This document shows positions 8,649-17,243 of a DNA stretch of 46,994 bases, in pieces. Numbering within the stretch: the stretch's first letter is position 1; each line of letters opens with the position of its first letter. The stretch lies in NCBI GenBank assembly GCA_947480335.1, contig CANKCB010000017.1, positions 1 to 46,994 on the forward strand, in the 5' to 3' direction. The translations under genes and the position numbers were made by a program. The DNA comes from Gammaproteobacteria bacterium (lineage in GTDB: Bacteria > Pseudomonadota > Gammaproteobacteria > Eutrophobiales > Eutrophobiaceae). The notes under the pieces are model-generated. The model saw only the letters and a program-made list of their open reading frames with translations. It searched no databases and was not told where the DNA came from.

Positions 8649-9935
8649 CTATCCGTTGTCTTCAAATTCGGAAGTTTCAGTCTGTTCAATAATTCTGACG
8701 GTCTTTACCGCATTATCTGCAATCTGCATGATTTCCACGGTAAACCGACCGATACGCATACTGGTCCCCGGATCCGGAATTGTTTCCAGTGTTTCCAGGA
8801 TCAGGCCATTTAATGTCTTGGGCCCACCGGTAGGCAGGTCCCAATGCATCTGTTTGTTGATGTCGCGTATCATCGCCGTACCATCGATCATGACCGTACC
8901 GTCTGGTTGCAAATGGATGTCCTGATTGAAGGTCTGAATATCGGTGGTGAATTCGCCAACAATTTCTTCCAGTATGTCCTCCAGTGTCACGATACCTTGT
9001 ATCCCGCCGTATTCATCCACCACCAGACCCATGCGGATTTTCTGTCGCTGGAAGTTACGTAGCTGGATATGCAGCGGCGTGCCCAGCGGAACGAAGTAGG
9101 GTTCCTTGGTATAGGCAGAAAGGTCTTCTGATTCAAATTCATCCTTGTCCGCAAGGATACGTGGAAACAGTCGTACATGCAGGATACCGATGATATTATC
9201 TATCGTGTCGCGATAAACCGGTAGGCGCGTGTGCTGACAATTACTGATCTGATTGATGATCTCATCGCTGGAATCATTGATGTCTATGCCGGCAATATCA
9301 CCACGTGGCACCATGATTTCATCCACCGTGATGTTTTCCAGATCCAGTATGCTGATCAGCATGCGTTGATGGCGCATCGGGATCATATTTCCGGCTTCAA
9401 GTACAATAGTACGTAATTCTTCCCGACTCAGCGGCATGCTTTCGTTTGCTTCCGTATTCAGGCCGAACAGATTCATAATACCGTTAGCAACACTGTTGAT
9501 GAACCAGATGAACGGATAGAGCACCCAATCGAGAACAATCAGCAGGTACGAAGCGGGGAAGGCAATCTTTTCCGGATACAGTGCGGCGATCGTTTTGGGC
9601 AATACTTCAGTGAATATCAGGATCAACATCGCCAGCACCATGGTCGTGATCACAAAGCCGGAATCCCCGAACAGCTTCAGACTGATTACCGTGGTCACCG
9701 AGGCGGCAGCCGCATTGACGAGCGTATTTCCGAACAGGATCAAACCCAGCAATTGCGCCGGTTTGGACAACAGGCGGTCAGCCAGTATGGCTGTTTTCTT
9801 GCCTTCCTTGACCAGATGGCGCAGGCGATAACGGTTCAGCGTCATCATGCTGGTTTCGCAGCTGGAAAAGAAAGCCGATATCACAAACAGGAAAAATAAC
9901 AGCACACACAGATAATTCAGCGAGATATCGTCCAC
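8649..9935 (-). CDS. CNNM/CBS-domain transporter, CorB (YfjD)-like
   Basis: Inner-membrane protein of the HlyC/CorC group linked to Mg2+/Co2+ resistance or efflux. 428 residues: CNNM (DUF21) membrane domain (about 1-185) with SAFFSSCETSMMTLNRYRL and the EVLPKTIA motif; two CBS domains (about 200-325), which bind adenine nucleotides in relatives; and a C-terminal CorC/HlyC domain (about 340-415). Starts with GTG (9935), with AAGG 8 nt before it. It is paired with the corE-like gene and divergent ffh, exactly as yfjD (corB)-ypjD (corE)-ffh in E. coli, hence the CorB-type call. Confidence 0.9.
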   Translation of the reverse strand: MDDISLNYLCVLLFFLFVISAFFSSCETSMMTLNRYRLRHLVKEGKKTAILADRLLSKPAQLLGLILFGNTLVNAAAASVTTVISLKLFGDSGFVITTMVLAMLILIFTEVLPKTIAALYPEKIAFPASYLLIVLDWVLYPFIWFINSVANGIMNLFGLNTEANESMPLSREELRTIVLEAGNMIPMRHQRMLISILDLENITVDEIMVPRGDIAGIDINDSSDEIINQISNCQHTRLPVYRDTIDNIIGILHVRLFPRILADKDEFESEDLSAYTKEPYFVPLGTPLHIQLRNFQRQKIRMGLVVDEYGGIQGIVTLEDILEEIVGEFTTDIQTFNQDIHLQPDGTVMIDGTAMIRDINKQMHWDLPTGGPKTLNGLILETLETIPDPGTSMRIGRFTVEIMQIADNAVKTVRIIEQTETSEFEDNG

Positions 9936-10005
9936 TGTTAAAACCTTTTTGTTGCAATCAGGAGGTGAAAATTACAATACATAGGGTTGATATCGATTCG
10001 GCACA

Positions 10006-10833
10006 TTAGACGCGTTGCAGTATCAGTTCGAGTACCAGCTTGGAACCAAAATACGAGAGCATCAGCAGCGTGAATCCGCCCAGTGTAAACCGCACCAGAT
10101 ATTTTCCACGCCAACCCCAGGTGGAACGGCCAAACAGCAATAGCCCGAAAAACAACCAGGCCATAATCGACAGCACTGTTTTGTGGACCAGATGCTGGCC
10201 GAGTAAATCATGAATAAACATCAGACCGGTGGCGAGTCCGAGACTGAGCAGGAAAAAACCGGTCCACAATAACTGTACCAGCAGTTCTTCCATCGTTTGC
10301 ATTGGAGGCAATAAACGCATGACTTTTACAGGGTGTTTGGCCCGTAATTGATGCTCCTGAATGGCGAGGATGACAGCTTGCAGTGCCGCAATTGATAGCA
10401 GGCTGTAAGCGGCAATTGAGAAAATAATATGCAAATCCAGCCCGTAATTGGCTGATCCAGACACCAGCCGCACACTCGGAAAGAGATAGTCCAGCAACAG
10501 CGAGAACGAGGTAATCGGGAAGATGACCATGGCCAGATTGGCGGTCGGTTTGACCAGCGTTGTCAGTATCACCAACAGTGTAATGACCCAGCTGACCAAT
10601 GACAGCGCATTGTAGAAGCCCATATTCAGGCCAGAATGGGTAAAGATAAGCTGGTACAACATGAAACCATGTAGCAATAGTGCGGAGAAGCTGGCGATCA
10701 GCATTTTTGCATCGGGTTGGTCAGCGGTTTCCTGCCCAGCCGAAACAAAACGCTGCCCTATCCTCGCTGTGGCCAGCAGGTAAAGTAGTATCGCCAAAGA
10801 GGCTACGAGCAATAAATTCATAAAGTCCGTCAA
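10006..10833 (-). CDS. CcsA/YpjD (CorE)-like inner membrane protein
   Basis: 275 residues with about eight membrane helices, a member of the cytochrome c assembly protein family (CcmC/CcsA superfamily). Typical features are the LDLHIIFSIAAYSLLSIAALQA segment (from about residue 130) and GLMFIHDLLGQHLVHKTVLS (around 205-224), each carrying a conserved histidine. The family fold is used for haem handling, but the E. coli relative next to ffh is linked to divalent cation resistance (CorE). Context favours the latter; the haem role is not excluded. The 70-bp gap to the corB-like gene suggests one operon. Confidence 0.85.
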   Translation of the reverse strand: MTDFMNLLLVASLAILLYLLATARIGQRFVSAGQETADQPDAKMLIASFSALLLHGFMLYQLIFTHSGLNMGFYNALSLVSWVITLLVILTTLVKPTANLAMVIFPITSFSLLLDYLFPSVRLVSGSANYGLDLHIIFSIAAYSLLSIAALQAVILAIQEHQLRAKHPVKVMRLLPPMQTMEELLVQLLWTGFFLLSLGLATGLMFIHDLLGQHLVHKTVLSIMAWLFFGLLLFGRSTWGWRGKYLVRFTLGGFTLLMLSYFGSKLVLELILQRV

Positions 10834-10985
10834 AATCCCGGTTGCTGATTATACAGCCAGGTAATAGCGTAAAACGATAATATCCATGTTTCAGCAAAAA
10901 ATGTTAATATTGCAAGTATCAGATTTTACACATAAAACCAGCACTCTGGTGAAATTATTTACACATAAAGGGCAAGGATAACAGT

Positions 10986-12353
10986 ATGTTTGAGAACCTT
11001 TCTTCCAGGTTAACACAGGTCGTACGGCAAATTCGCGGTACCGCTCGCATCAGCGAGGAGAATATCGGCGATACGCTGCGCGAAGTCCGGCAGGCACTGC
11101 TTGAGGCCGATGTGGCCCTGCTAGTGGTCAAGGAATTCGTTGAGCATGTTAAACAACGCGCACTGGGGCAGGAAATCAATGCGAGCCTGACTCCCGGACA
11201 GGCTGTCATCAAGATTGTGCACGATGAACTGGTCAAGTTGATGGGCAACAGCCGTGCCACGTTGAATCTGGTTCAACGTCCCCCGGTCGTGATCCTGATG
11301 GCCGGTTTGCAAGGCGCGGGTAAAACTACGACGGTGGCCAAGCTGGGACGCTGGTTACAGGCGAATGGCAAGAAATCGATTATGACTGTCAGTTGCGATA
11401 TATATCGCCCGGCGGCTATTGAACAATTACGCGTGCTGTCGGCAGAAAACAATCTGCAATTTTATCCCAGTGATGCCGGACAGAATCCGGTCGAGATAGC
11501 CAGACAGGCCTTGGTGCAGGCAGAGAAAAAACTGATCGAAGTACTGATCGTCGACAGTGCAGGGCGCCTGCATGTGGATGAACAGATGATGGAGGAAATC
11601 AAACAAATTCATGCGGCGTTGAATCCGGCCAATACGCTGTTTGTTGCTGACAGTATGCTCGGCCAGGACGCCGTTAAATCTGCCGCCGCATTCAATAATG
11701 CGCTGCCATTGACCGGTGTGATTCTGACCAAAACCGATGGTGATGCCAGAGGCGGTGCGGCGTTGTCGATTCGCCATGCGACCGGCAAACCGATTTTATT
11801 CCTCGGTACTGGTGAACGGGCAACGGAGTTTACCGAATTTCATCCGGAACGAATCGCGTCACGTATTCTCGGTATGGGGGATATGCTCAGCCTGATCGAG
11901 GAAATCCAGCAGAAGACCGACAAGGACAAGGCAGAAAAACTCGCGACCAAGCTGAAAAAAGGCAAACGCTTCGATATGGAAGATTTGCGCGATCAGTTGC
12001 AGCAGATGAAAAGCATGGGTGGCATTGCCGGTCTGATGGACAAACTGCCGGGCATGGGTGGCAAATTGCCGGCCGGTGTGACCGAACAAATGCAGAATCA
12101 GCAACTGAACCGACTGGAAGCGATCATCAATTCAATGACCCCGCAGGAACGCAAGTTCCCGGATCTGATCAATGGCTCACGCAAGAAGCGTATTGCCAAC
12201 GGCTCCGGCAACCAGATCGTCGACGTGAATCGCTTGCTGAAACAACACAAGCAAATGCAGAAGATGATGAAGACACTGGGCAAGAAAGGCGGCATGCAGA
12301 ACCTGATGCGTGGAATGAGTGGCAAATTACCACCAGGATTCAGGCCGCAGTAA
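10986..12353 (+). CDS. ffh: Signal recognition particle protein Ffh
   Basis: GTPase of the SRP that binds signal sequences of nascent membrane proteins with 4.5S RNA. 455 residues: N domain (1-90), G domain with P-loop GLQGAGKTT (107-115, Lys113), DSAGRLH and TKTDGDARGGAAL motifs, then the methionine-rich M domain (about 325-430) with RxxRxxxGSG as RKKRIANGSG. AAGGATAAC ribosome site. Divergent from the corE-like gene across 152 bp that must hold both promoters. Confidence 0.97.
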   Translation: MFENLSSRLTQVVRQIRGTARISEENIGDTLREVRQALLEADVALLVVKEFVEHVKQRALGQEINASLTPGQAVIKIVHDELVKLMGNSRATLNLVQRPPVVILMAGLQGAGKTTTVAKLGRWLQANGKKSIMTVSCDIYRPAAIEQLRVLSAENNLQFYPSDAGQNPVEIARQALVQAEKKLIEVLIVDSAGRLHVDEQMMEEIKQIHAALNPANTLFVADSMLGQDAVKSAAAFNNALPLTGVILTKTDGDARGGAALSIRHATGKPILFLGTGERATEFTEFHPERIASRILGMGDMLSLIEEIQQKTDKDKAEKLATKLKKGKRFDMEDLRDQLQQMKSMGGIAGLMDKLPGMGGKLPAGVTEQMQNQQLNRLEAIINSMTPQERKFPDLINGSRKKRIANGSGNQIVDVNRLLKQHKQMQKMMKTLGKKGGMQNLMRGMSGKLPPGFRPQ

Positions 12354-12418
12354 GCTAAGTTTAACAATGCCCCGATTGTCAGGATTCGGGTACAGAGTAA
12401 CCTAGGGGGAGGGAAATT

Positions 12419-12871
12419 ATGAGCAGGATGATACGTATCTATTTAATAGTGCTTCTGCAACTATTGACCGCAAGTCTATCGAGTGCAGTCTACGCTGCTG
12501 AGGCAGAGACACTGATCAAGCAATTGCCACGTTCGTATGCGGGCGAGTTTCAATGGCGGGACAGTGTCAGAATATACAAGGTAACGTTGCAATTCACTAA
12601 TGTGCGTGTGCTCGATACGGGCGTGGTCGAAGCAACTGGCACCGGCATTTATGATGAATATGGCTCCCTCAGCATGGTGAATATCCGTGCCGAAATTGAT
12701 CCGAAAGACTTGTTCCTTGAAATATGGGAAACCGATCCAGTAGCGGCTGGCCGTGAGCTGGAAGGCATGTACCGTGGCGACCTATCCGAAGACATGCAAA
12801 CCATTACGGCAATGTGGCGGAGCTTTACCGATAAAAATCGCGGTTATCTGAATTTGAAGGTGAAGAAGTAA
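12419..12871 (+). CDS. Secreted protein of unknown function
   Basis: 150 residues starting with a clear Sec signal peptide: basic MSRMIR, a hydrophobic stretch 7-20, and a probable cleavage after AVYA at residue 26. The mature part is a mix of short alternating beta-prone segments (VRIYKVTLQFTNVRVLD, GVVEATGTGIYD, GYLNLKVKK), which suggests a small beta-barrel or beta-sandwich. No cysteine and no catalytic motif. A very strong ribosome site (GGGGGAGGGAAATT) precedes the ATG. I do not recognise the family. It lies 65 bp after ffh, with no clear terminator between. Confidence 0.75.
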   Translation: MSRMIRIYLIVLLQLLTASLSSAVYAAEAETLIKQLPRSYAGEFQWRDSVRIYKVTLQFTNVRVLDTGVVEATGTGIYDEYGSLSMVNIRAEIDPKDLFLEIWETDPVAAGRELEGMYRGDLSEDMQTITAMWRSFTDKNRGYLNLKVKK

Positions 12872-12947
12872 AGTAATTAGTGCTTACAGACCACAGAGAC
12901 ACATACGTGTTTATGCGTGACGGGAATTTAAACCGAGTTAAGTAAAC

Positions 12948-12965
12948 TGTCCCCCCCTCGGGACA
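12948..12965. repeat. Small inverted repeat TGTCCC-6-GGGACA
   Basis: TGTCCC (12948-12953) and GGGACA (12960-12965) form a perfect 6-bp stem in the 135-bp gap between the secreted protein gene and the convergent exonuclease gene. It could act as a bidirectional hairpin. The adjacent CACAGAGACACA text near 12893-12905 resembles another intergenic block at 16084-16136. Confidence 0.35.
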
Positions 12966-13006
12966 TTAGAAGAAAAAGCATTTGTATAGAACTTGTTAAT
13001 ACTGAT

Positions 13007-13597
13007 TTAAGTATGTTTGACATCAGCTTTTCTGCAGGTTTGATAGTTTTGTAGAAACCCGGGGTTGATTTGATTTTCTGGATAAAGTTTAGCGATGTCC
13101 TTATGAATTCTAAGCAGTAATTCAGCTGTATATTTGGCATCAGCCAATGCTCGATGATAAGAATCTGCACGTTTAATGTTGTTAAATTCGACTAAGGTTT
13201 TTAATTTATGGTTGGGTGAAGACGGATAAAGTCGTTGGGAAATTTGCATAGTACATATAAAAGGATTGGGCTTACTTATATTTAATAAACTTAATTCTTT
13301 TTCCCAGAACATCCTGTCAAATGCAGCGTTATGAGCCACAATAGTAGCATCTCCAACGAATTGGATTGCTTGATGCATTACCGCGGAGGAGGCTGGTGCC
13401 TTTTCTACCATCTGATTTGTTATACCCGTTAATTGGCTAATAAAATCAGAAATAGCAATATCAGGATTCATCAAGGATTGGTATTCGTCAATCAATTTGT
13501 TTTGTTCAACAATAACGACCGCAACTTCAATTGCACGGTCACCCTGATTGGGTGATAGTCCGGTGGTTTCAAAATCAATCACAGCGTAACGATTCAT
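13007..13597 (-). CDS. DnaQ-like DEDDh 3'-5' exonuclease
   Basis: 196-residue single-domain exonuclease of the DnaQ/RNase T superfamily. Exo I is VIDFETTG with Asp8 and Glu10; Exo II is VAHNAAFDRMFW; Exo III is HRALADAKYT, giving the DEDDh His and last Asp. There is no polymerase-binding tail, and it is not next to rnhA, so it is not the Pol III epsilon subunit. Closest in layout to stand-alone repair or RNA-trimming exonucleases (ExoX-like); substrate unknown. The gene is visibly AT-richer than ffh or dsbB on either side and stands alone, which suggests separate acquisition. Confidence 0.85.
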   Translation of the reverse strand: MNRYAVIDFETTGLSPNQGDRAIEVAVVIVEQNKLIDEYQSLMNPDIAISDFISQLTGITNQMVEKAPASSAVMHQAIQFVGDATIVAHNAAFDRMFWEKELSLLNISKPNPFICTMQISQRLYPSSPNHKLKTLVEFNNIKRADSYHRALADAKYTAELLLRIHKDIAKLYPENQINPGFLQNYQTCRKADVKHT

Positions 13598-13657
13598 ATA
13601 AAAGTAATCAGGATTAGAGTGGCATTTAAGAAACTTGCAGAGAGAATTTTTAGTATA

Positions 13658-14155
13658 TTAACTTCCGACCCGCAATTTACCCATCATATGTAACACACTC
13701 GCTATTCCAAATGCGATAAACCAGGCCAGGCTCAGTTCAGCAATACTGAATCCGAGAAAGGTCCAGTCGACCTTCGCACATTCACCCGAGCCGGTAAATA
13801 CCATTTTCAGTGTTTCGCCCAACGGGAAAACTTCAAGCATAAAGTCGAGGCCGGGGCCGCAGGCAGGTACCTGATCCTCCGGTAAATGCTGTAGCCAGAC
13901 TTGACGTGAAGCGATGGAAGCGCCCGCAATCGCACTGACCAGAATCAATCCGCTGTAAACGTATTGTCCTACTTTCTGCGGTCCGTGCAGTGTTCCTATA
14001 AACGCAATCACAATGATGGCGATAAAGGCAATACGCTGGAAGATACACAGCGGGCAGGGTTCGAGCCCTTGCACAAACTGAAGGTAATAGCCGTAGCTTA
14101 GTAACGAGATGGAGATTAAAAATACCACGCCGTAAAACAGTCGATTTGATTTCAT
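13658..14155 (-). CDS. dsbB: Disulfide bond formation protein B
   Basis: Inner-membrane quinone reductase that reoxidises DsbA. 165 residues with four membrane helices. The first periplasmic loop carries Cys34-Pro-Leu-Cys37 (EPCPLCIFQR); the second loop has cysteines in VPACGPG and GECAKVDW. Both redox pairs are present. Start ATG at 14155 overlaps the stop of the upstream hydrolase gene by 4 nt (ATGA), so the two are coupled. No dsbA gene is nearby. Confidence 0.94.
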   Translation of the reverse strand: MKSNRLFYGVVFLISISLLSYGYYLQFVQGLEPCPLCIFQRIAFIAIIVIAFIGTLHGPQKVGQYVYSGLILVSAIAGASIASRQVWLQHLPEDQVPACGPGLDFMLEVFPLGETLKMVFTGSGECAKVDWTFLGFSIAELSLAWFIAFGIASVLHMMGKLRVGS

Positions 14156-15126
14156 TTCAAATAGTGTTCCAGATAATTGATGATTCGTTGTTCCAGCCAG
14201 TATACCGGTTTCCAGGGGAATCGGCCTGTGACAAACCCGACATGGCCCCCGTGACTGGATACTTCCAGTCTAACATTATCCGGTAGTTCATTCCTGTCTG
14301 GCAGCGTATCTGGCCGCATGAACGGGTCATCCAGTGCATGAATCAGCAAGGCAGGAACCCGTATGCCGGGTAAATACTGGCGCGAACTTGATTGCTGGTA
14401 ATAGTCATCGACACCGGCAAAACCGTGCATCGGGGCGGTAATCGCATCATCAAACTGATAAAAGGTTTTCAAAGTGTCGATCGTCTGGATCGGCAGGCGG
14501 GTGCTTTTTCCGGCAAATTTTCGCCGGATTTTATCTTTTAATGAATTAACCAGATGTGTCTGGTAGAGCCGGGAAAAACCGCGTGATAGGCGATCTGCAC
14601 TGAGGTGCAGCAGGTATGGTACGGAAACGGCAACCGCCGCCGTGACAGGGGCGTCAGTTCCCATAGTGCCCAGATATTTCAGCATCGCATTACCGCCGAG
14701 CGAATAACCGACAATGCCGAGTGGTGAGAATGGATAACGGTTTTTCAGTGTGGCGAGAAGAAACGCTATATCACCGGTATCGCCGGAATGATACCCACGT
14801 TCGAGCCGGTTGGGTAAGCCACTGCATCCACGAAAATGCATGAATACGCCACGCCAGCCCAGTTGATGAATCGCCGCCATAATCGCCGAGGCATAGGGAG
14901 AATCAATGCTACCTTCAAGGCCATGAAATACCGCAACGATAGGACCGGAAGTATGCGTGGTCCAGCACAGATCGACAAAATCGCCATCCGGTAATTCCAG
15001 ACGTTCAGGTTTGAGCGACAGTACCGGACGTCGGCGAAACAGATATGGCCAGAGTGTCTGAAAGTGGGGATTACGCAACCACCAGGTGGCAATGAAGCTT
15101 TTGTCTGAAGACGTGCCTGAGTGCAT
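14152..15126 (-). CDS. YheT-family alpha/beta hydrolase
   Basis: 324 residues of the COG0429 hydrolase family. N-terminal part NPHFQTLWPYLFRRRP is a family hallmark. Nucleophile elbow GYSLGG (serine about residue 142), acid in ALDDPFMRPD, and histidine in SHGGHVGFV. Members hydrolyse esters, but the physiological substrate in bacteria is not settled. It precedes dsbB with a 4-nt overlap; a 11-bp gap separates it from ygfZ upstream, so ygfZ-hydrolase-dsbB may be one transcript. Confidence 0.92.
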   Translation of the reverse strand: MHSGTSSDKSFIATWWLRNPHFQTLWPYLFRRRPVLSLKPERLELPDGDFVDLCWTTHTSGPIVAVFHGLEGSIDSPYASAIMAAIHQLGWRGVFMHFRGCSGLPNRLERGYHSGDTGDIAFLLATLKNRYPFSPLGIVGYSLGGNAMLKYLGTMGTDAPVTAAVAVSVPYLLHLSADRLSRGFSRLYQTHLVNSLKDKIRRKFAGKSTRLPIQTIDTLKTFYQFDDAITAPMHGFAGVDDYYQQSSSRQYLPGIRVPALLIHALDDPFMRPDTLPDRNELPDNVRLEVSSHGGHVGFVTGRFPWKPVYWLEQRIINYLEHYLK

Positions 15127-15137
15127 ATCAGGCCGGT

Positions 15138-16052
15138 TCAGCCGGCCTTGACGGGATCAGGTAAGGGTGTGAACAGTACCGGCTCCTGGTTTTCGGTGAA
15201 TACCGAGCGTGTTCCGGTGGTTTCCATATCGATGACGGCCAGCAAGCGCATTCTGTGTCCGGAGTCATGTACACAGGCTATAACGGTTCCGGCCAGTACC
15301 GGTTCTGCACCGGTGTGCAGTCTGGCGCCGGCAGGGAGTACGATATGCTGAGAGTCAATGTAAGCTTGGCACAAGCGACGTTTTAACTTCCCCCTAAAAT
15401 GCAGACGCGCAATGATTTCCTGACCTGGATAACAGCCCTTGTTATAACTGAGTCCATCGAGTCGCTCCAGATTCAGCTCGGCGGGCATCAGCTCGCCACT
15501 GGTCGGTGTGGTAATCCAGGGAATACCGTCCTGTATATCTGCCAGCTGCCACGCGCTCTTGTCGGTTAATGGATAAGCTGTGGCAGTCAAAGACGAATCT
15601 AATGATGTCGAGTCTGTAGGTATGATCAGTATGATTCTCGGTTCATTAGAATGACGAATAATGGCTTTAATAACCGGTTTTGATGCATTGGCAGTCAAGG
15701 ACATTGTTGCGGCAATGGTTTCACTCTCTGCCCCTGAAATACCGAGGCAAACCATTTTCTGACTCAAGTTTGAAATGGTGACTTTGGCGCGCAAGACAAA
15801 CATTTTCAGGCGCTGGCTGACGGTTTCAACCAGATCCTTCGGTAGCAGAAGTAAATAGCGATCCTGATCACGTATAACCAGCAAAGTACAAATGACCCGC
15901 CCCTGGGCATTACACCAGGCAGAAAATTGTGATTGCTGATCAGTGAGACTAAGGATATCACTGCTTAGTTGGCCATGCAGAAAGGCGGTTGCATCTGCAC
16001 CCCCAGTTTCTATTACTCCGAAATCATCCAGTCGGGTTACAAAATTAGTCAT
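15138..16052 (-). CDS. ygfZ: Folate-binding Fe-S cluster maintenance protein YgfZ
   Basis: 304-residue GcvT-like tetrahydrofolate-binding protein that helps keep certain iron-sulfur enzymes active. The diagnostic motif KGCYPGQE is present at 205-212, with the conserved Cys207. It lies directly downstream of sdhE, as in many gammaproteobacteria, and the enzyme encoded beyond it (succinate dehydrogenase) has three Fe-S clusters. The 96-bp gap to sdhE holds a CACAGAG/CTCTGTG-type intergenic block. Confidence 0.93.
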   Translation of the reverse strand: MTNFVTRLDDFGVIETGGADATAFLHGQLSSDILSLTDQQSQFSAWCNAQGRVICTLLVIRDQDRYLLLLPKDLVETVSQRLKMFVLRAKVTISNLSQKMVCLGISGAESETIAATMSLTANASKPVIKAIIRHSNEPRIILIIPTDSTSLDSSLTATAYPLTDKSAWQLADIQDGIPWITTPTSGELMPAELNLERLDGLSYNKGCYPGQEIIARLHFRGKLKRRLCQAYIDSQHIVLPAGARLHTGAEPVLAGTVIACVHDSGHRMRLLAVIDMETTGTRSVFTENQEPVLFTPLPDPVKAG

Positions 16053-16148
16053 GGTTCTTGATGGTGTAAGGTATAGCCATAGAGGACGCAGAGACGCCAG
16101 AATGCATACTCCGTGTTCTCAGTGATCTCTGTGGCAGGAATATATTTT

Positions 16149-16391
16149 TCAGCACGCATGCAACTGTTGCAGGCGTTGAATCAGAAATATAAAGTCAGGA
16201 TTAGTCGGTACTTCATAACCGGTAATCCAGTTATAGATGTCAGGGTCCTGTTCATCCAGAAACCGGTCAAATATTTGTTGCTGTGCTTCTGACAGTTGAT
16301 CAAATTCGTTCGCCAGAAATGACTGCAACAGCGTATCAAGCTCCCGGGTGCCACGACGGCAGCGCCAGAGCAGGCGTGATTGGTTGCTCAT
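16149..16391 (-). CDS. sdhE: FAD assembly factor SdhE
   Basis: 80-residue helical protein needed for covalent attachment of FAD to SdhA. The family motif RGxxE is seen as RGTRE at residues 13-17 (RRGTRELDTLLQSF), and the tail has the usual NWITGYEVP. It starts 10 bp after the sdhB stop and is therefore the last gene of the sdh operon. Confidence 0.94.
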   Translation of the reverse strand: MSNQSRLLWRCRRGTRELDTLLQSFLANEFDQLSEAQQQIFDRFLDEQDPDIYNWITGYEVPTNPDFIFLIQRLQQLHAC

Positions 16392-16401
16392 TCCACCTGA
16401 A

Positions 16402-17184
16402 TCAGATTGACCGGGTGACCATCAGCTTCTTGATTTCAGCTATCGCCTTGGCCGGGTTCAGCCCTTTCGGACAGGTGTTTGTGCAATTCATAATCGTGTG
16501 ACAACGATACAGACGGAACGGGTCTTCCAGATTGTCGAGTCGTTCACCTGTGGTTTCATCACGGCTGTCAGCAATCCAGCGATAGGCCTGTAACAGAATG
16601 GCCGGGCCCAGATAACGGTCGCTGTTCCACCAGTAACTGGGACAGGAGGTTGAACAACACGCACACAGGATACATTCATATAGTCCGTCCAGTTTCTCGC
16701 GGTCTTCCTTGGATTGCAGTCTTTCCCGATCCGGCGGTGGTGCAGATTGGGTTTCAATCCAGGGCTTGATAGAGGCGTACTGGGCGTAGAAATGAGTCAG
16801 GTCGGGTACCAGATCCTTTTTCACTTCCATGTGGGGAAGCGGGTAGACCGGAAGATCATTTTTGGTGTCGCTGATGTATTTGGTGCAAGCCAGTGTATTG
16901 GTACCATCGATATTCATCGCGCAGGAACCGCAGATACCTTCTCGGCAAGAACGGCGGAAGGTCAGTGTCGTATCAATATCATTCTTGATGTAGATCAGCG
17001 CATCAAGCACCATCGGGCCGCATTTATCCAGATCAATTTCGTACTGGTCCATTCTGGGATTTTCACCACTATCCGGATCCCAGCGATAGATGCGGAAGGT
17101 CTTTTTATTCTTCGCACCGGCTGCCATGGAATACGTCTTGCCCGGTTGGATCTTCGAATTTTTTGGTAGTGTAAATTCAGCCAT
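16402..17184 (-). CDS. sdhB: Succinate dehydrogenase iron-sulfur subunit
   Basis: 260 residues carrying electrons from FAD to quinone through three Fe-S clusters. The N-terminal ferredoxin domain has the 2Fe-2S ligands ([13 protein letters not shown], then NTLAC). The C-terminal domain has [12 protein letters not shown] and [14 protein letters not shown] for the 4Fe-4S and 3Fe-4S clusters. A 22-residue N-terminal extension precedes the usual start. It lies 59 bp after sdhA. Confidence 0.96.
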   Translation of the reverse strand: MAEFTLPKNSKIQPGKTYSMAAGAKNKKTFRIYRWDPDSGENPRMDQYEIDLDKCGPMVLDALIYIKNDIDTTLTFRRSCREGICGSCAMNIDGTNTLACTKYISDTKNDLPVYPLPHMEVKKDLVPDLTHFYAQYASIKPWIETQSAPPPDRERLQSKEDREKLDGLYECILCACCSTSCPSYWWNSDRYLGPAILLQAYRWIADSRDETTGERLDNLEDPFRLYRCHTIMNCTNTCPKGLNPAKAIAEIKKLMVTRSI

Positions 17185-17243
17185 TTTATTCTCTCAATGT
17201 TGCCTGTCGCTGGTTGCTGGCAGTGCTTGTTTAAATAGTAGGA

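Noticed and set aside
8495-8925. Plus-strand ORFs between radA and the corB-like gene
   Set aside because: They overlap the palindrome and the antisense strand of the CNNM protein gene, with no family features.
16084-16136. CAGAG/CTCTGTG intergenic block between ygfZ and sdhE as a mobile repeat
   Set aside because: Resembles common intergenic sequence found near 12893 too, but pairing is imperfect and a repeat family cannot be shown from two weak matches.
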